A stretch of 64,000 nucleotides of DNA, from contig JADNRY010000078.1 in the NCBI GenBank assembly GCA_015501585.1, positions 1 through 64,000 of the forward strand, read 5' to 3'. The stretch's first letter is position 1, and the number at the start of each line of letters is the position of its first letter. The stretch comes from Rhodocollybia butyracea (lineage: Eukaryota > Basidiomycota > Agaricomycetes > Agaricales > Omphalotaceae). Below the pieces are notes generated by a model. The model saw only the letters and a program-made list of their open reading frames with translations, was not told where the DNA came from and ran no database searches. Shown one piece after another: positions 1 to 12,041 of the stretch. Position numbers and translations under genes: made by a program.

Positions 1-2522
1 CTCCTCCGTCGACCAAGGCGATTCCTTATGTCGACAGGTTACCCCCAGCTCCTATTCCCGGGCACTTGGCTTCTACTTGTCGACTGGACCGGTGAAAGAG
101 ATTCTTTCGCGAATGCAGAGGATGTACATCCCTCAAGTATTGACCAGTACAACATACGCGAAGCATTTCAAGCATTTGATATGGGCCGAAGAGTTTCAGA
201 TGGAGTATGTTGTTATAAGTTCATCCATTTTTCGTTTTAACGATTTTTCAGTCACGACCTAGAGTATTATGGTATCAACGACGCTCAACTTTCCCGTCAT
301 AACTCCTATTACTAGTGCGTCCGCTGTTAAACTGATGATATTGCTTGTATTTATGCTATGTCTTTAGCTTGAAAGTTCCCGGTCTTGCGGAAAAACGACC
401 AAGTGTCCTCGTTGGTTTGTAGAATTACTTTATCTTGTTGGGTTTTTCTGACTCTCTTCTAGGTGACCGTATTCTTGCTCGTCGACCAGTAGTCCCGCAG
501 GCCACTGGTGTGAAGGAAATGTTCATGTTGTGCGCAAGGAAGAAGTCGGGCTCAAATTTCATCGCTCTTTCGTTGCATCTCCTAGCGAAAAGTTCTTCAT
601 TCGATTCAAGCTGAACCGTTATCCCGTGCGTCGGCAGCACCAGGCGCTGGATTCTGCCTTTTCGCAAGATCGTGTGCTGTTCCCTTCGAGTTCACACATT
701 CCTCGGGCAATCCCCCGTACGACGGCTCCTACAACCTATGAGGTGGTATAATCCCCTCATCGCGGGTAATGCTCCCAGACGCAGGCTGTCCTTTCAATCA
801 TCTACCGTGAACGAGGTTCTATGCCCTTTGTTATTTTTGGACCGTAAGTGGTGATATTTTCCTTGCTTCCTCTGCAGCCGCTGATATGCTTGCACACAGA
901 CCCGGTACGGGAAAGACAGTGACTATGGTTGAAGCCATCCTGCAAGTTCTTGCCATGAGCTCGACTGCTCGAGTCCTCGCTTGTGCTCCCTCAAATTCTG
1001 CGGCAGACCTCATCGCGTCCCGCCTTGCTCCTCACCTTAAACCACCGAGCTTTTCCGCGCTTACGCTCCATCCCGCAGCAAAGATGAGATCCGACCGCCG
1101 TTGCTTCTTATACTCACAAGAATGGAAACGGCCACTTTTAGTGTCCCGCCCATGATCCGCATGCTTCGTTTCCGGGTTATCGTGACTACGTGCGTATCGG
1201 CAAATATGATGCCAGGTATCGGGATGCCTCGTGGACATTTCAGTCATATTTTCGTGGATGAGGCGGGCCAGGCGACTGAGCCGGAAGCCATGATTGGGAT
1301 AAAGTCTATGGCGGACAATAACACGAATGTGGTATTATCGGGAGACCCGAAGCAACTTGGGCCTATCATCAGATCGACCGTGGCGAGGGCACTGGGACTC
1401 GAAAAAAGTCTCATTGAGAGGCTTATGGAGCGGGAAATCTACGATGAGGTTCAAGGATATGGTAAATCGTGCGTCGAAAATCTTTTTATTATTCAGTCAT
1501 GTGGCTGATCATCATCTCTATAGGGTCGTCAAACTCATCAAGAACTTCCGTTCTCACAGCGCCATCCTCAAGTTCCCCAACGAGAAGTTCTATCGCGGGG
1601 ACCTCCAGTGTTGCGGTGACCCCAAGGTCATCAACTTCTACCTCAACTCGCAGCACGTTGTCAAAAAGACCTTTCCGATCGTTTTCCACTCTACTTGCGG
1701 AAAGGATGATCGGGAGGCTTCATCTCCGTCGTTCTTCAATATCGATGAAGTGACGCAGGTGAAGGCTTTGGTGCAGAGTTTGCGTTCTGATAGGACATTG
1801 CGGATAAGTGGGTCGATTCTTTGCCTTCCGACTTTGGAAACACTGATATCTTTTCAATCTAGCCGACAATGATATTGGTATCATTGCTCCTTATCATGCT
1901 CAGGTGCTCAAACTTCGAACAGCGTTTGAGAGCCGTTGCGGATGGAGTGAAGGTCGGAAGTGTGGAAGAGTTCCAGGGGCAGGTTCGTTACTTGTATGAT
2001 CTGAGTGTTCACCGACTAAATGTTGCGTTTCTAGGAGAGACGCGTCATTATCATATCTACCGTCCGAAGCAGCAAAGAATTTGTGGAATATGATCTTCGA
2101 CATACTCTTGGTTTTGTAGCAAACCCCCGACGATTCAACGGTGCGCTACTGTGTAAAAATTTCATGAATCATCACTGATATCTTGCTCGCCTCATGTAGT
2201 CGCTGTCACTCGTGCCCAGGCCTTACTTTATATCGTCGGAGATCCCTCCGTGCTTGCACTTGACCCGCTTTGGCGAGGGTTCTTGAATTATATTCACCAG
2301 AATGGCGGCTGGAAAGGCTCTTCGCCCACATGGGATACCCGCGCGCCTGTCGACGAGAAATCCAGATATGATGCGGTAGTAAGAGGGAAAGCACAGCTTG
2401 ATATGAATGAGTTCACGAGGATGATTGAGGCGCTGACCATTGGTGGTGTACAAGCGCTTCAGGATGGGGAAGATGAAGACGTCAACGCGAATGTTGATCG
2501 TCCATGGAACGAGGTTGAGTAG
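1..2522 (+). CDS. MOV10/SDE3-type RNA helicase, 5' partial, with frame breaks
   Basis: This is a superfamily 1 RNA helicase of the UPF1-like/MOV10 type, a family linked to RNA silencing and transposon control. The reading frame is open at base 1, so the gene starts upstream. Visible parts are 'HFKHLIWAEEFQM', the Walker A loop FGPPGTGKTVT formed across an intron at 844-899, motif II with DEAGQATEPE (1257-1290), 'LSGDPKQLGPI', 'KNFRSHSAIL', 'VEEFQGQ' and 'NVAVTRAQALLYIVGD', ending in a stop at 2520-2522. Further introns with consistent phase lie at about 1469-1523, 1808-1862, 1990-2034 and 2141-2199. Single-base frame breaks are needed near 500, near 770 (CCC where CCCC would restore frame), near 1040 and near 1925 (TTT where TT would). 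The conserved motifs on both sides are intact, so this is either a very young pseudogene or a gene with sequencing indels. The family call is firm; integrity is not. Confidence 0.85.
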
Positions 2523-4073
2523 TGCGTTCCACAACGTAACATAAACTTTTGTAATTACATTGCTCTATTCTACCCCACTGGCAATTGAGCCTAGATAATG
2601 CTCTCTAAGTTTATGAGTTGCTGTTGTAGGTGGACTACGATGCATACCACAGTATTACCTACTTTGGCTTACTTATTCTTGTTGCTCTGCTTACATTTGT
2701 ATGTCCAGAGGATTTGGTTTATGGTGGTTCATTGGCTTTTTAGCGTTAAGGATTCTTGATTAACCGATAATATCGCCCTCGTATAGTTGTACTGTGAAAC
2801 TTTCGTAAAAGTAACATCTTAATAGCAAGACTTATTCTAGGGTTTCAAATGAGCTGGAAATGGCCACTAATTCCTGTGCCAATTTTTCGACCAGCCTTTT
2901 CAATTTGATCGGGGTTACCACCAGGACACAATTATCAATAATGTCCACATCCTTCAAGTTCTGGCTTTCTGACTCCGCACTTGAGTGAGATCGGTGCAAG
3001 TTCTCTCCTAGTCACTGGGAACCTGATCACCACTGGAAATCCAGTGGCTGCCCTGGTAGCCAGATCCCCACCAACTGTTCATTGGATATCTGATGCTTGA
3101 GCAGTCAGTCTATTTCCACTGATCGGTTTGTATAAATATGCTAAATGATTTCTGGATTCATATTTTTATTCTACAACCCTAAATGGCTCTACTAGGCTAG
3201 TACTTGCACAGCCCATTTCACGATATTATAGAAGCTTATTTGCAAGGTTTCACGCACAATAGGTAGACAATAAGATTGTTATTAAGAAGGATGGATGGAA
3301 TGACGGAGGAAAGAGTAAATAGTCGTTGTGCAACATGGAACCAAGACTCTCGCTGGCTCGTCCTGGCGATACCTAATTTTCGCTGTTGGCATTTTCGAAG
3401 CAGCTTCTGCTACAAAATATAGTTATTATTAGTGAGATGAGATTCTAGTCAACTCATTACGTGCCTTTGGCGGGCCAGTTGAACTTGCAAGCAGCTCGTT
3501 AGAATCTGCTAGAGGGTTGACTTTACACGAGATGATAGTCAAACGCAAAGAAAATGATGGAAATTTATAAGGCATCGAGGAACAACTGGGAACGACAGAC
3601 AGAGCCTATGTAAATCTATGTAGATCTAGTGACTGAGCAGTAGAAAAACACCGATTGCTCAGGCATGAGATATCCACTGGGCATACCAGCGGATCATCCC
3701 AGATTGAATATCAGAAATCCAGTGATCTATGAATCACTGGATTTCCCCTGGGTTTGTGGTTGGCGGTGTGTAGTGCGTCATTTAAATTGTATAAATAAAC
3801 AAATATTGGGAAAAATGTTACTACTATAGTTACTATCATACGCAAGCTGCCATAATAGTAGTATCTTGTTCATCATTCAATGACCATCATTTTCATGTAG
3901 TATCGTGTTAATCTATCTTGTTCAGGCTTATGGATCATTCGTTTGAACGCGAACAGACAAAAAACTTATGGGTACTTAGTTTTGCTTGACTTTTGCAGTC
4001 ATTCATTCAGTGGGTACCTTTCTGTTTGATCTTTGTAATCTCTTGTGTACAGTAAAATCATTCTTGAAAATTA
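2523..4073. other. Intergenic; degenerate inverted repeat and hairpin
   Basis: No gene is seen. A perfect 12-bp hairpin (AAATCCAGTGAT, 6-nt loop) lies at 3715-3744. A diverged inverted relation joins about 3070-3110 (reverse complement TGCTCAAGCATCAGATATCC) with 3648-3680 (TGCTCAGGCATGAGATATCC). This suggests an old foldback element spanning roughly 3015-3770. No target-site duplication was found. Confidence 0.4.
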
Positions 4074-4236
4074 GTTACGGCCAGCCATGGTGATTCAGGT
4101 TGTGATTCAGGAAGTGGTTCCAGTTGCTGAACCCCAACCTGAATCACGACCAAGCTGAACCTCCTCCAGGAGGTTCACCTTGGACTGAATCGCGTTTCGC
4201 TGTTTCTGTTGAGGCGTCTCCCATTTAATATATTTA
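4074..4236. repeat. Truncated left end of a related TA-MITE
   Basis: It starts GTTACGGCCAGCC after a TA dinucleotide and carries the same GATTCAGGTTGTGATTCAGG sub-terminal motif as the complete element beginning at 4237. No matching right end is seen before 4237. The pair may instead be one 4074-4841 element with a duplicated left terminus. Confidence 0.5.
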
Positions 4237-4841
4237 GTTACGGTCAGCCACTGTGATTCAGGTGTGATTCAGGGAGTGATTCTGAGGCGGTTCAGAAGAG
4301 CTGAATCACCTCCGAAACGCGGTTCAATTCTGACTGACCAAAAGGGAATTTTGGTTCTCAAGTTGTTTCAGTTGATGGTTCTGTTACCTGCCCAATCAAG
4401 TAAATTTAAAGTGTATTTTTCTACCCATTATAATTGTCCATCTATGCCTGCCGCCATTATATGAGCATATCTTAAGCCTCAAACACATTGAGAAAAGCAA
4501 GAGAAAAGTGTTGACAGTGTATCATCAACTACTTTGCCTCTTTACGGCCTTCCTTCTCTGTTGCTTTCGCAGATACCTCATCTGAGGTATGAATTTTTTC
4601 ACCGGATGTAGCAGTCCGTTTTGGCATCTTTAGAAGGAGCAATAAAATTCGACTTACCCATAATGATATAACTACATTTAATTATCTAATTCATCTGAGA
4701 AACGAAAACGTGATTCACCTAGAGGTGAAGCGCCTCTGGAGGCGGTTCAACATTGCCGCGATTCAGGTTGTGGTTCAGCAACAGTCAGCAACTGAACCCA
4801 TTCAGTGAATCACAACCTGAATCGCAGTGGCTGACTGTAAC
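4237..4841. mobile_element. MITE with TA target-site duplication
   Basis: Terminal inverted repeats begin GTTACGGTCAGCCACTG on the left; the right end reads as its near-perfect complement, ending in CAGTCAGCCAC-type sequence and GTAAC. Both ends are flanked by TA (4235-4236 and 4842-4843). The sub-terminal sequence is rich in GATTCAGG and its complement in both orientations. A second, closely similar left terminus starts at 4074, also after TA, so a related copy was interrupted or truncated here. TA duplications point to the Tc1/mariner superfamily, but no transposase is present. The 66-codon frame at 4264-4464 is repeat sequence, not a gene. Confidence 0.7.
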
Positions 4842-5641
4842 TATTGATGGCTTGTGCATGCATATACTAAGTATCTCGGGATGTTTTGAGCCTGCTATGT
4901 CTGGAGTGCTAATTAAATATGCAAATTAAGTCACACCTTGCCAATGGTGTAAACTATGAATTTGGGGAGGTTTAACCCTCTGAGTCAGCGCCCCTCAAAC
5001 CCAAGTTTAGATTCCCATTTAACCTGAATCTCAAGGTTTTTAACCCAGAAACGTGCCTGAACCACTAACACTGGGCGGAGATGGCCCTCTGGATGAAACT
5101 TGATCGTAGTCAATCCTTGAGAGAGATTAGTTCTCTTCTTGTTCATGATTTTGATCTACAATTGTTGCATACATTTTTAATTTAAGCTCGGCTCGACAGG
5201 TGTATCGGTTTTTGATGCCCAATTCAAATCTATCTTCCATTTATAAAGCTTGTGAGAGGATCAAATTATGTTAGTGAAAGAGTAGTCCAAAATACTTGTG
5301 GAATGATTCCCTTCAACATCAGACACACAGTTGTGATTACCTGCCGTGCATAGGCAGGGATGGCTCTCCATTGATTGCGGGGGGCGAAAAGGGACGATAT
5401 CAATTTAGACAGACCGAGTCTGCCCTTACATCAACATATTCTAGGTACAAAGTTTTGAGCACAACTGCAGACAAAACAGTCAAACATTTCCAATTATGCA
5501 AAACTGAATACAACTTGAAAACTAAAAACTAACTTGAAACTAACCGCTGTGTATGTCATTTTGTGGTGACATGAAGAGTATAAAGAAGTTAGAGCCAAGA
5601 ATACATTGGGTCATTGCTCTTCCGCAACTGCACCTTTTGTT
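4842..5641. other. Intergenic, upstream of the membrane-protein gene
   Basis: I see no gene, RNA or clear repeat here. The sequence is AT-rich, and the short open frame at 5296-5532 has no recognisable similarity. The region should contain the promoter of the gene starting at 5642. Confidence 0.4.
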
Positions 5642-6882
5642 ATGACTCCAGAAGATCAAGCAAAATTCCAATTTCTTGCACGTACTGCCTATAGTAATAC
5701 CATTGGAACTATACTCAATTCAACTGCTTATGGTGGGTGGATATCTTTCTAACTTACGAAGCTAGAAATGAATGTTCATTGTTCATATTATTTTGCAGGA
5801 TTTGCCATATTGGGAATATTAATTGCAACAAGGCTGCTGGGGTCAGTGTTTCCATATTTAACTACTGAGATATCTAATAAGTTAAGCTGCTACACTAGCA
5901 CGGGCCACAGCTGGCGAGAGCCAAAATCCATACAGTTTTTGTGCTGTATGATTATTTTGATCAGTTTTACAGGCACCGTGATCCTTGAGGACATTATTGG
6001 ATTTGTTCAGATTACGGGTGGTCTCGAACAACCTGAGGTTGCAGATCCTCCTTTTATTCTTGTCATCAGTAATGATGTACAATCCTTCCTAACTACAACT
6101 GCTGTGAGACTTCTGTGATATCTATTGAATAGTGCAGAGTAACTCACTTAGCATTCAGGTTATGCTGAATGACATTGTAATCTGCTGGAGAGCCTGGGTC
6201 TTGTTTCCCCACAGCAAATTTTGGAAAATTTTGTTAGCAGTTTGTGTAATTGGCAACATAGGTATGCATTTGTAGGCTTACTTGCTATGTGGTCCTTGAT
6301 TCATAACTACTTTCTTTTGGAGGTGTCAACTTTGCAGATTGCATTGAGGACATATTAACATCCGATGCAGAGCTTGCGGGATCAGTGGTTATCTTAGATT
6401 GGATGGGAATAGCCTTTTCATTGTTAACAAATATGTTAGCCACAACATTAATTGGATGGAAAACATGGTAAATGAAATCACCACTTGCTGTTATTTGATA
6501 TTGCCTTCATTAATCAACTCTGCATAGGGCATATTATCAGACAATGAGAGAAACACCAGTCTGGAAGTCAAGTCAGGCTCGAAATATACTACTTCTCTTT
6601 GTTGAATCTGGCGCGCTGTTTCTTATTTTGCAAATATATGCACTGGTGGGGGAGCTAGGAGGCTCATTTGATAGTACAAATCAAAACTTTTCCTTGGCTG
6701 AAACTGTTGGTAGAGATTTATTGACTGTATGCTCTGTGGGTAACTTGTCCTTTTTTATTTTCATTACAAGCTAACACCTCAGTGAAAATGTTCAGGTACT
6801 CTACCCCATTGCCATGATGATTTTGATTTGGTCTCACAACTCACCTATCACTGAAACAATCCATCTTACTGCCCAGCTATAA
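5642..6882 (+). CDS. Multi-pass membrane protein, Agaricomycete family
   Basis: Six exons join without a frame break: 5642-5732, 5799-6103, 6159-6261, 6323-6467, 6528-6726 and 6796-6882. They total 930 nt, which is 309 codons plus a stop. All five introns have GT..AG borders. The product has about seven hydrophobic segments and the pattern I associate with a large Agaricomycete family of hypothetical seven-helix proteins: 'AYSNTIGTILNSTAYG' at the start, 'ICWRAWVLFPHSKFWK' in the middle, 'MRETPVWKSSQARNILLLFVESGA' around residues 225-245 (described, not a fixed motif), and 'VLYPIAMMILIWSHNSPITET' near the end. No molecular function is known to me. The exon-5 donor (GTATGC at 6727) was chosen because it alone keeps the conserved 'LYPIAMM' in frame. 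The gene is flanked by repeats on both sides yet looks intact. Confidence 0.82.
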
Positions 6883-6927
6883 TGGTGGGCTGTGGATAGA
6901 GTAGCAGTGCAGTAAATTTATGCCTAT

Positions 6928-7100
6928 TACGAGTCCTGAATGTAATGAAGGCTCGTCCTTATGGCCGGTTTCGCGTGGGAATTTCGTCCCAATTGGTTTT
7001 GATGGCGTCCAAATTAAGCTAAGCAGAATCGTTTCGCCTTATTTGGGATGTCAAAGCACCTGTCATGTGATTTTGTGAATTTACCTTCAGCGCTCAACAA
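6928..7100. repeat. Dispersed repeat, copy 1
   Basis: It begins ATTACGAGTCCTGAATGTAA and shares about 170 bp with 10533-10710 in the same orientation, including 'AATGAAGGCTC', 'CCTTATGG' and 'TTTGGGATGTCAAAG'. This copy keeps CpG sites where the other has TpG or CpA, so it is probably the less decayed one. Confidence 0.6.
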
Positions 7101-8238
7101 CAAGTTCAATGCTTCTCACTGCACTTTTCGCAGCTCCCAGTTGCCTGTTATTCCTTGTTGCGCCACTTACTCTCTTTATTCGCGTCCTACCGCTTACTGC
7201 GTGGCAGTGCAACCACATTTACCCAGCGCATCGATGCATCTGACTGATACTGAACCATCCTCTTGACATTTTTTCCTGCATTAAACACCGCTGCAGTTCT
7301 GTCTCTTACATGCACGTATTTTGACACAAGACTCACATGCCTATATCCAAATTCTACCTACCGCAAATTCTCAGTGCAGTGGATTCTTTTTTGCCACACA
7401 GTGTTTATATATATCTCATTACTTCCTGTTTTGTACCCCCACACTTTACTTCCTTGGGTTTTTACTTTTTGTCAGCGGCGGTGGAAGTGCATGCGCTGCC
7501 TCTTTTGGTGTATTTAATGGTTCCACCGACAACTTCAGTATTTACTGCCCTTTCTAACCTCGGACAAAATGCCTTCCTTACTTCTTGTGAGTGTATTCAG
7601 GTATTCCTTGCATTCCTTGCACTGATTTTTCTTTCATAGTGCCTACCAAGCTCACCACCAAAATTTTGCGAATTTATGTCGCTTTCTACATCGATCCTTC
7701 ATTTGACATCACTTGTGTTCCATTGAATGATAGCAGCGCCGTCGAACTTCAGCGTCTTTCCGACCAAAAAGAGCTCCTTTCCATGCTTACGGTTTGCTGG
7801 ATATTCGCTGCTGTGTTGCCTCCACTTATATTCCAGCGAGTCAATATATTTTCAACCAGAGCAGTTGCCAGCTTCCATTGCGCTGTTTGTTCTTGCTCGG
7901 GAGAGTGTATTGGATAATATGAGTATCAGAAATGTTAATATGTTATTGGGCCCAGGCACGTACTTACCTTCTGCTGCGATGTACTGCAGAGTGTCATCTG
8001 CATTTCATACCTAGTCTCTTCCAGGACTCGTACCAGCCACGCGCTTGCGCGATGGCCCACACTCGCAAGTGATGTGCTTGTTTGGCATGGTCTAGTAGGA
8101 GTCAAATAAATGAATGAATTGTACTTGACACAAGTCAAGGCATCTGCGAAGTGACCCATCACAGCAGAGGGCATACAAACAGCATGGCAGAATTTGACAT
8201 CATCCTTGTAAGTTCTAAGTATTGCACAAATTTTACTA
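7101..8238. other. No confident gene; weak open frame
   Basis: The region is pyrimidine-rich on the + strand, with overlapping short open frames. The longest, 7591-7917 (108 codons), has mixed composition and includes 'KILRIYVAFYIDPSFDITCV', but I recognise no domain and no supporting intron structure. I treat it as unassigned. Confidence 0.3.
8020..8078 (-). repeat. tRNA-related dispersed repeat (SINE-like), copy 1
   Basis: Read on the - strand, it contains GTGGGCCATCGCGC followed by GGTACGAGTCC, which fits an RNA polymerase III B box (GGTTCRANYCC-like). The same block recurs at about 17575-17650 on the - strand. A clear A box and cloverleaf were not established. I call it a tRNA-derived repeat rather than a tRNA gene. 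Confidence 0.35.
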
Positions 8239-8398
8239 ACACTGCGTGCAAATCACCATAAATTCTGGTGCAAATAGTAAAATTATGTTAAACTTGTATG
8301 AAACTTCATGCAATTTTAACATAATCTTACTATCTGCACACAAGTTTAATATAATTTTACCACTTCCACAAAAATTTATGGTGATTTGCAGGCAGTGT
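8239..8398. mobile_element. Short MITE with about 30-bp terminal inverted repeats
   Basis: The left end reads ACACTGCGTGCAAATCACC and the right end is its near complement (TTTATGGTGATTTGCAGGC, then AGTGT). The inside holds several inverted AT-rich blocks of the type GTAAAATTATGTTAAAC, so the whole 160 bp can fold back. Flanks are ACTA and AACA, so no clean duplication remains. Confidence 0.6.
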
Positions 8399-9390
8399 AA
8401 CAGTATATGCATATCTATTGCCTAAATAAGTGTAAGTACTTATACGTACACAAGTCACACATACTTGCAAGTATGTGTAAATTTCCAAAACCTTGACTTG
8501 TGACATCAGGAAAATAGCCCCCCTACTTGAGCTGGCTCAACAGCCCTTCAGCGGCGGGAGTGACTCTAAGCTGTCATTTAGCCAAGTTGACTTCATGACC
8601 CCAGTATAAGGTTCAGGCAGTCATTCTACTCAAGTTGCCGAGAGTTCACTCAAAGCCTCCTGGAGTTGATTGGAATTGCGTAAGTTGATTTAAAGCTATA
8701 CCAACACCTCATGAGTGGTTGCCAGGGAGCCGTAAGGACAGCTAGGTTGTTGTAGTTCAGACAGTTCAGACAGTTTGGGACAATGCAAACAATATATTAT
8801 TGTTCATGATACATACTACAGCCTGAGCACTATTATACAAAGCATACAAACACTGATAGATTGGCAAGGAGTGAGGACATGAAATAACAGTGATAAATGA
8901 GAGATTGGGGGACGTGTAAATGGGCTGTGCCAAAGATAGCAAAACAACAGACAAGAGATGCAGGAATAACTGAGAGCTAGAGCAAGTAACCAGAAGTCAG
9001 ATAATGTCAAGTGCACAATGAAAAAACCTTACCTGATGCCATGCACTACCCAATGCCTGCAAACCCATCATCAAATGAGAGAGACCTATAGTGACATCAA
9101 GTGAAATATGGGACAGTTAGAGCAGAAAAAATCCTTACCTGTGTTGAAACAGAGTGATACATAGGCAAATGAAATATGAGTTAGAAAGCTTCAAAACATT
9201 CCAGGCTTTACCAAAGAAGTCAACGGTATGAGAAAGGAACAGAATAGACTAGCTTACTGCAAAGCATTAGTGAGAAACCGGTGTCAACAGGCTGAGCGGG
9301 AGCATGGTGAGAGAGCAAAAGTAAAAGTATCTTATAAGTGTACAATGTTTTTAACATCTTATAATTATTGTAAAGAGCAGACTACAATTA
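8399..9390. other. Intergenic, repeat remnants
   Basis: Between 8525 and 8700 there are scattered CAAGTTGACT and ACTTGAG motifs, like those at 19690-19982, so a decayed copy of that repeat may be present. Nothing gene-like is seen in the rest. Confidence 0.35.
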
Positions 9391-9475
9391 GGCGCCTTGG
9401 CCATCACCCGGATTAGGAAGTTCTTTCCACATAACTAGGAAAGAACTTCGTAATCTGGGCAATGGCCAAGGCACT
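9391..9475. repeat. Foldback with 38-bp arms
   Basis: The left arm is 9391-9428, starting GGCGCCTTGGCCATCACCC. The right arm is 9438-9475, ending GGGCAATGGCCAAGGCACT. Only about four mismatches separate the two arms, with a 9-nt loop. It is probably a tiny foldback transposon remnant. A structured RNA is possible but nothing else supports it. Confidence 0.65.
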
Positions 9476-10532
9476 TAAACAGCATTTGTGTCGACACCAT
9501 TCACAAGTATTAGTACAAAGACCTAGTAAAATTGTAAGTAAATATACTAGATACTTACAATGAGCAATGTTTGTAGTATAGTATTACTACTTAGTAGTAG
9601 CCAAACTTGTTTTGATTGTAGACAGCTCACAGTAAGGATGGACACAACTCCCGGTTAGATTCCAGGACCTGCAGGTAACACCCATGGGAATACCGGGGAA
9701 CCTGTGACCGGCGGGTCCCGGTCCCAGTTCCCATGGGTTAGACCCGGTCACAGGTCACCTTCTTGGGTGATTTCCGCAAGTAAACCTGGAGGTATTCATG
9801 ATTTTGTGCATGTACCAGCAGATTTACCTGTAAAACCTGTGACCGGCGGGTCCTGGTACCGGTTCCCACGGGTGCATACCTGGTTAAGGATGGACATGAG
9901 TCCCGGTCCCGGTAACTGGCAACCTGTGGCACAGGTCACTGGGGCAAAAAATGCCTGACCTGTGACCAGAACAAGACCCGTGGGAACAGGTACCGGGACT
10001 GGCCGGTATTTTAGCAGGTATACCGGCAGGTACCTTGACCTGCTGAGAGCCGGTACACACAAGTATACCTGCTATAAAAAATATAATGTTGGGTGTTTAC
10101 ATGCATGTTTTATGCATGTACAATGTTGTACACTGAGCCAATGAATAAATACACTCACACTCACCAGATTAAACATGAGGAAAATTAATGACAGAACACC
10201 ACTCGGATTGAAAAAAGTTAGGATTGACGTGACATCATGCTGCATCAAATACATGATTAATTGGCTGATTATTCCGGTGCCTAGTAATTGTGGCATATCT
10301 AGTCTAAATCATCAGCATTTGGATCAATAGGGACAGTCAAAGTAGGGTGATTATGTGTAGATTAAACGACATGATTAAATCTAAAAATTGAGTCTCAAAA
10401 AAAGCCAAAGAAATAAGTGACTCCAGAGTCGCTTATTTTTGTCGCTGAAATACCCTTCTGATTAATTGACACAACATGATATATATATAGTATACACTTG
10501 GGTTAGGGTAGTGCCATGGGCGGCAATGGCGC

Positions 10533-10710
10533 CGTTACGAGTCCTGAATGTAATGAAGGCTCATCCTTATGGCAGGTTTTGCGTGGGAATTTGTCCAAAT
10601 TAGGCTTCCTTTTGTCTAAATCAGGTTGACCCAATAAGGAGATTAGTTTTGATATATTTGGGATGTCAAAGTGTTTGACATGTGACCTTGGGTTGCTCAC
10701 TCTGCTTCAA
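10533..10710. repeat. Dispersed repeat, copy 2
   Basis: This is a direct repeat of 6928-7100, starting GTTACGAGTCCTGAATGTAA. At several positions it has TG or CA where the other copy has CG, for example GGCTCATCC against GGCTCGTCC. That is consistent with decay at methylated CpG. Confidence 0.6.
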
Positions 10711-11402
10711 TTTGCCCATTCCTATCACAGCTCCTCAATGCGTGAATTCTCACTAGCACTATCCATGTCTTAATAGTGAGGTCATTGAGTGTCATCATCA
10801 CCAGCACTTGTCAGGCACCTAACATATAGTTTTTCTTCTCTTTCAACCTCCAGCATTGGGATCATACCAGCCACCGCTCTCCCTTGGACAACCCAGAAGA
10901 TCTGGGGCAGTTAGGGATACAGGTAGATAGGAAGGATAAGGTTTAGTGGAATAATGAGAAGAGGATATGGGATGTGTAGGTTTTGTGCAGTGTTTTACCA
11001 GCTCACTGTGGCCTTGCTTGGTTTTCAAGAAGTGGATCCGAGTTGGTAGCTTGATTTCATGTATGGGGAGGAAACAAAGTGCCAAAGTGCTTTGCCAGCC
11101 CTTGGAGCTTGGCTACCAGCCTAGGCATCCAAGTTCTCGTGTCCATGATACCTCTCCTACGCCATCTCTAATTCAGCGCCAGCCTCCACATGTATTCATC
11201 TATCTTGTCATGCCTAATTCATCTCCAAATCCCCTCATTTGAATCTTATTGATCTTATCCTTCACTTTTGCCTTCAAACCCTCAGCCTTGCTCACTTGCA
11301 GCACATTCCATTTCCATTCCTCATCCTTCCGGCTCTAGCATCTCTGCTAGTGATTCACAGCCTCTGCTGGGCACAAACCTCAAAACACTCCCTTACTCCA
11401 AT

Positions 11403-12041
11403 TAGAGATGTCCACGAGTCCAAGTCTTCACAAGTACTCACAGGTAAGATCCGTGGGAAAACCCGCAAGTATGTGACTCGCGGATCCCAGGATCCGTTTC
11501 CCACGGGTCAGGCGCGGGTCACAAGTCAGACATTTGTTGACTTGCAAGTACTTGTGTGACTTGTGCAAGCAATATGAACTCATATATTTGTTGTTGGTGA
11601 TCAAAACTTACAGTAATTAATAGTATCATATTTATTATAGTACTTATCAAGTACTGCCACACATGTTTGAGGTTGTAGACAGCTCACAGCGACTGAGCGC
11701 TTATTTTAGCGCCCAATCGCCGTAGGCTGTCTACAATCCAAAGCCTAACTGTCAGTACATTTTTACTTCATACCATAGTATGAAATTAGTGTAACAAGTA
11801 AAGTACAGGTTTTTAATAGCATTATACACTGTACAATCACTGTATGCAAGTAAATAATGGTAAATACTTGTGAATATAGCTGTAACTACTTGATTAGTGT
11901 GTGGATCCACAAGTACTTGTGAGACTTGCAAGTAATACTTGTGAGTCAGTGACCCGTTTCCCACGAGTCAGGCCTTTTAGGCCACAAGTACTTGCACTCA
12001 TGATCCAAGTATACTTGGATCTGGACTCGTGGACATCTCTA
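11403..12041. mobile_element. hAT MITE, 639 bp, exact 8-bp duplication
   Basis: The left end is TAGAGATGTCCACGAGTCC and the right end is GGACTCGTGGACATCTCTA, perfectly inverted. The exact duplication ACTCCAAT lies at 11395-11402 and 12042-12049. The termini resemble those of the TAAGGATGGACATGAGTCC family, so it may be a sister subfamily. It is full of CACAAGTACTTG-type blocks and holds no transposase. Confidence 0.88.
11672..11744. repeat. Small inverted repeat, related to the outer insertion site
   Basis: Its ends TTGTAGACAGC and GCTGTCTACAA are inverted. The middle (CTCACAGCGACTGAGCGC) matches the flanks of the outer element once its 8-bp duplication is collapsed. It lies inside the 639-bp hAT MITE. 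Confidence 0.5.

Noticed and set aside
9704..10062. Overlapping open frames on both strands
   Set aside because: They are made of the GGTACC/CCCGTGGG blocks of the hAT MITEs and recur in all copies.
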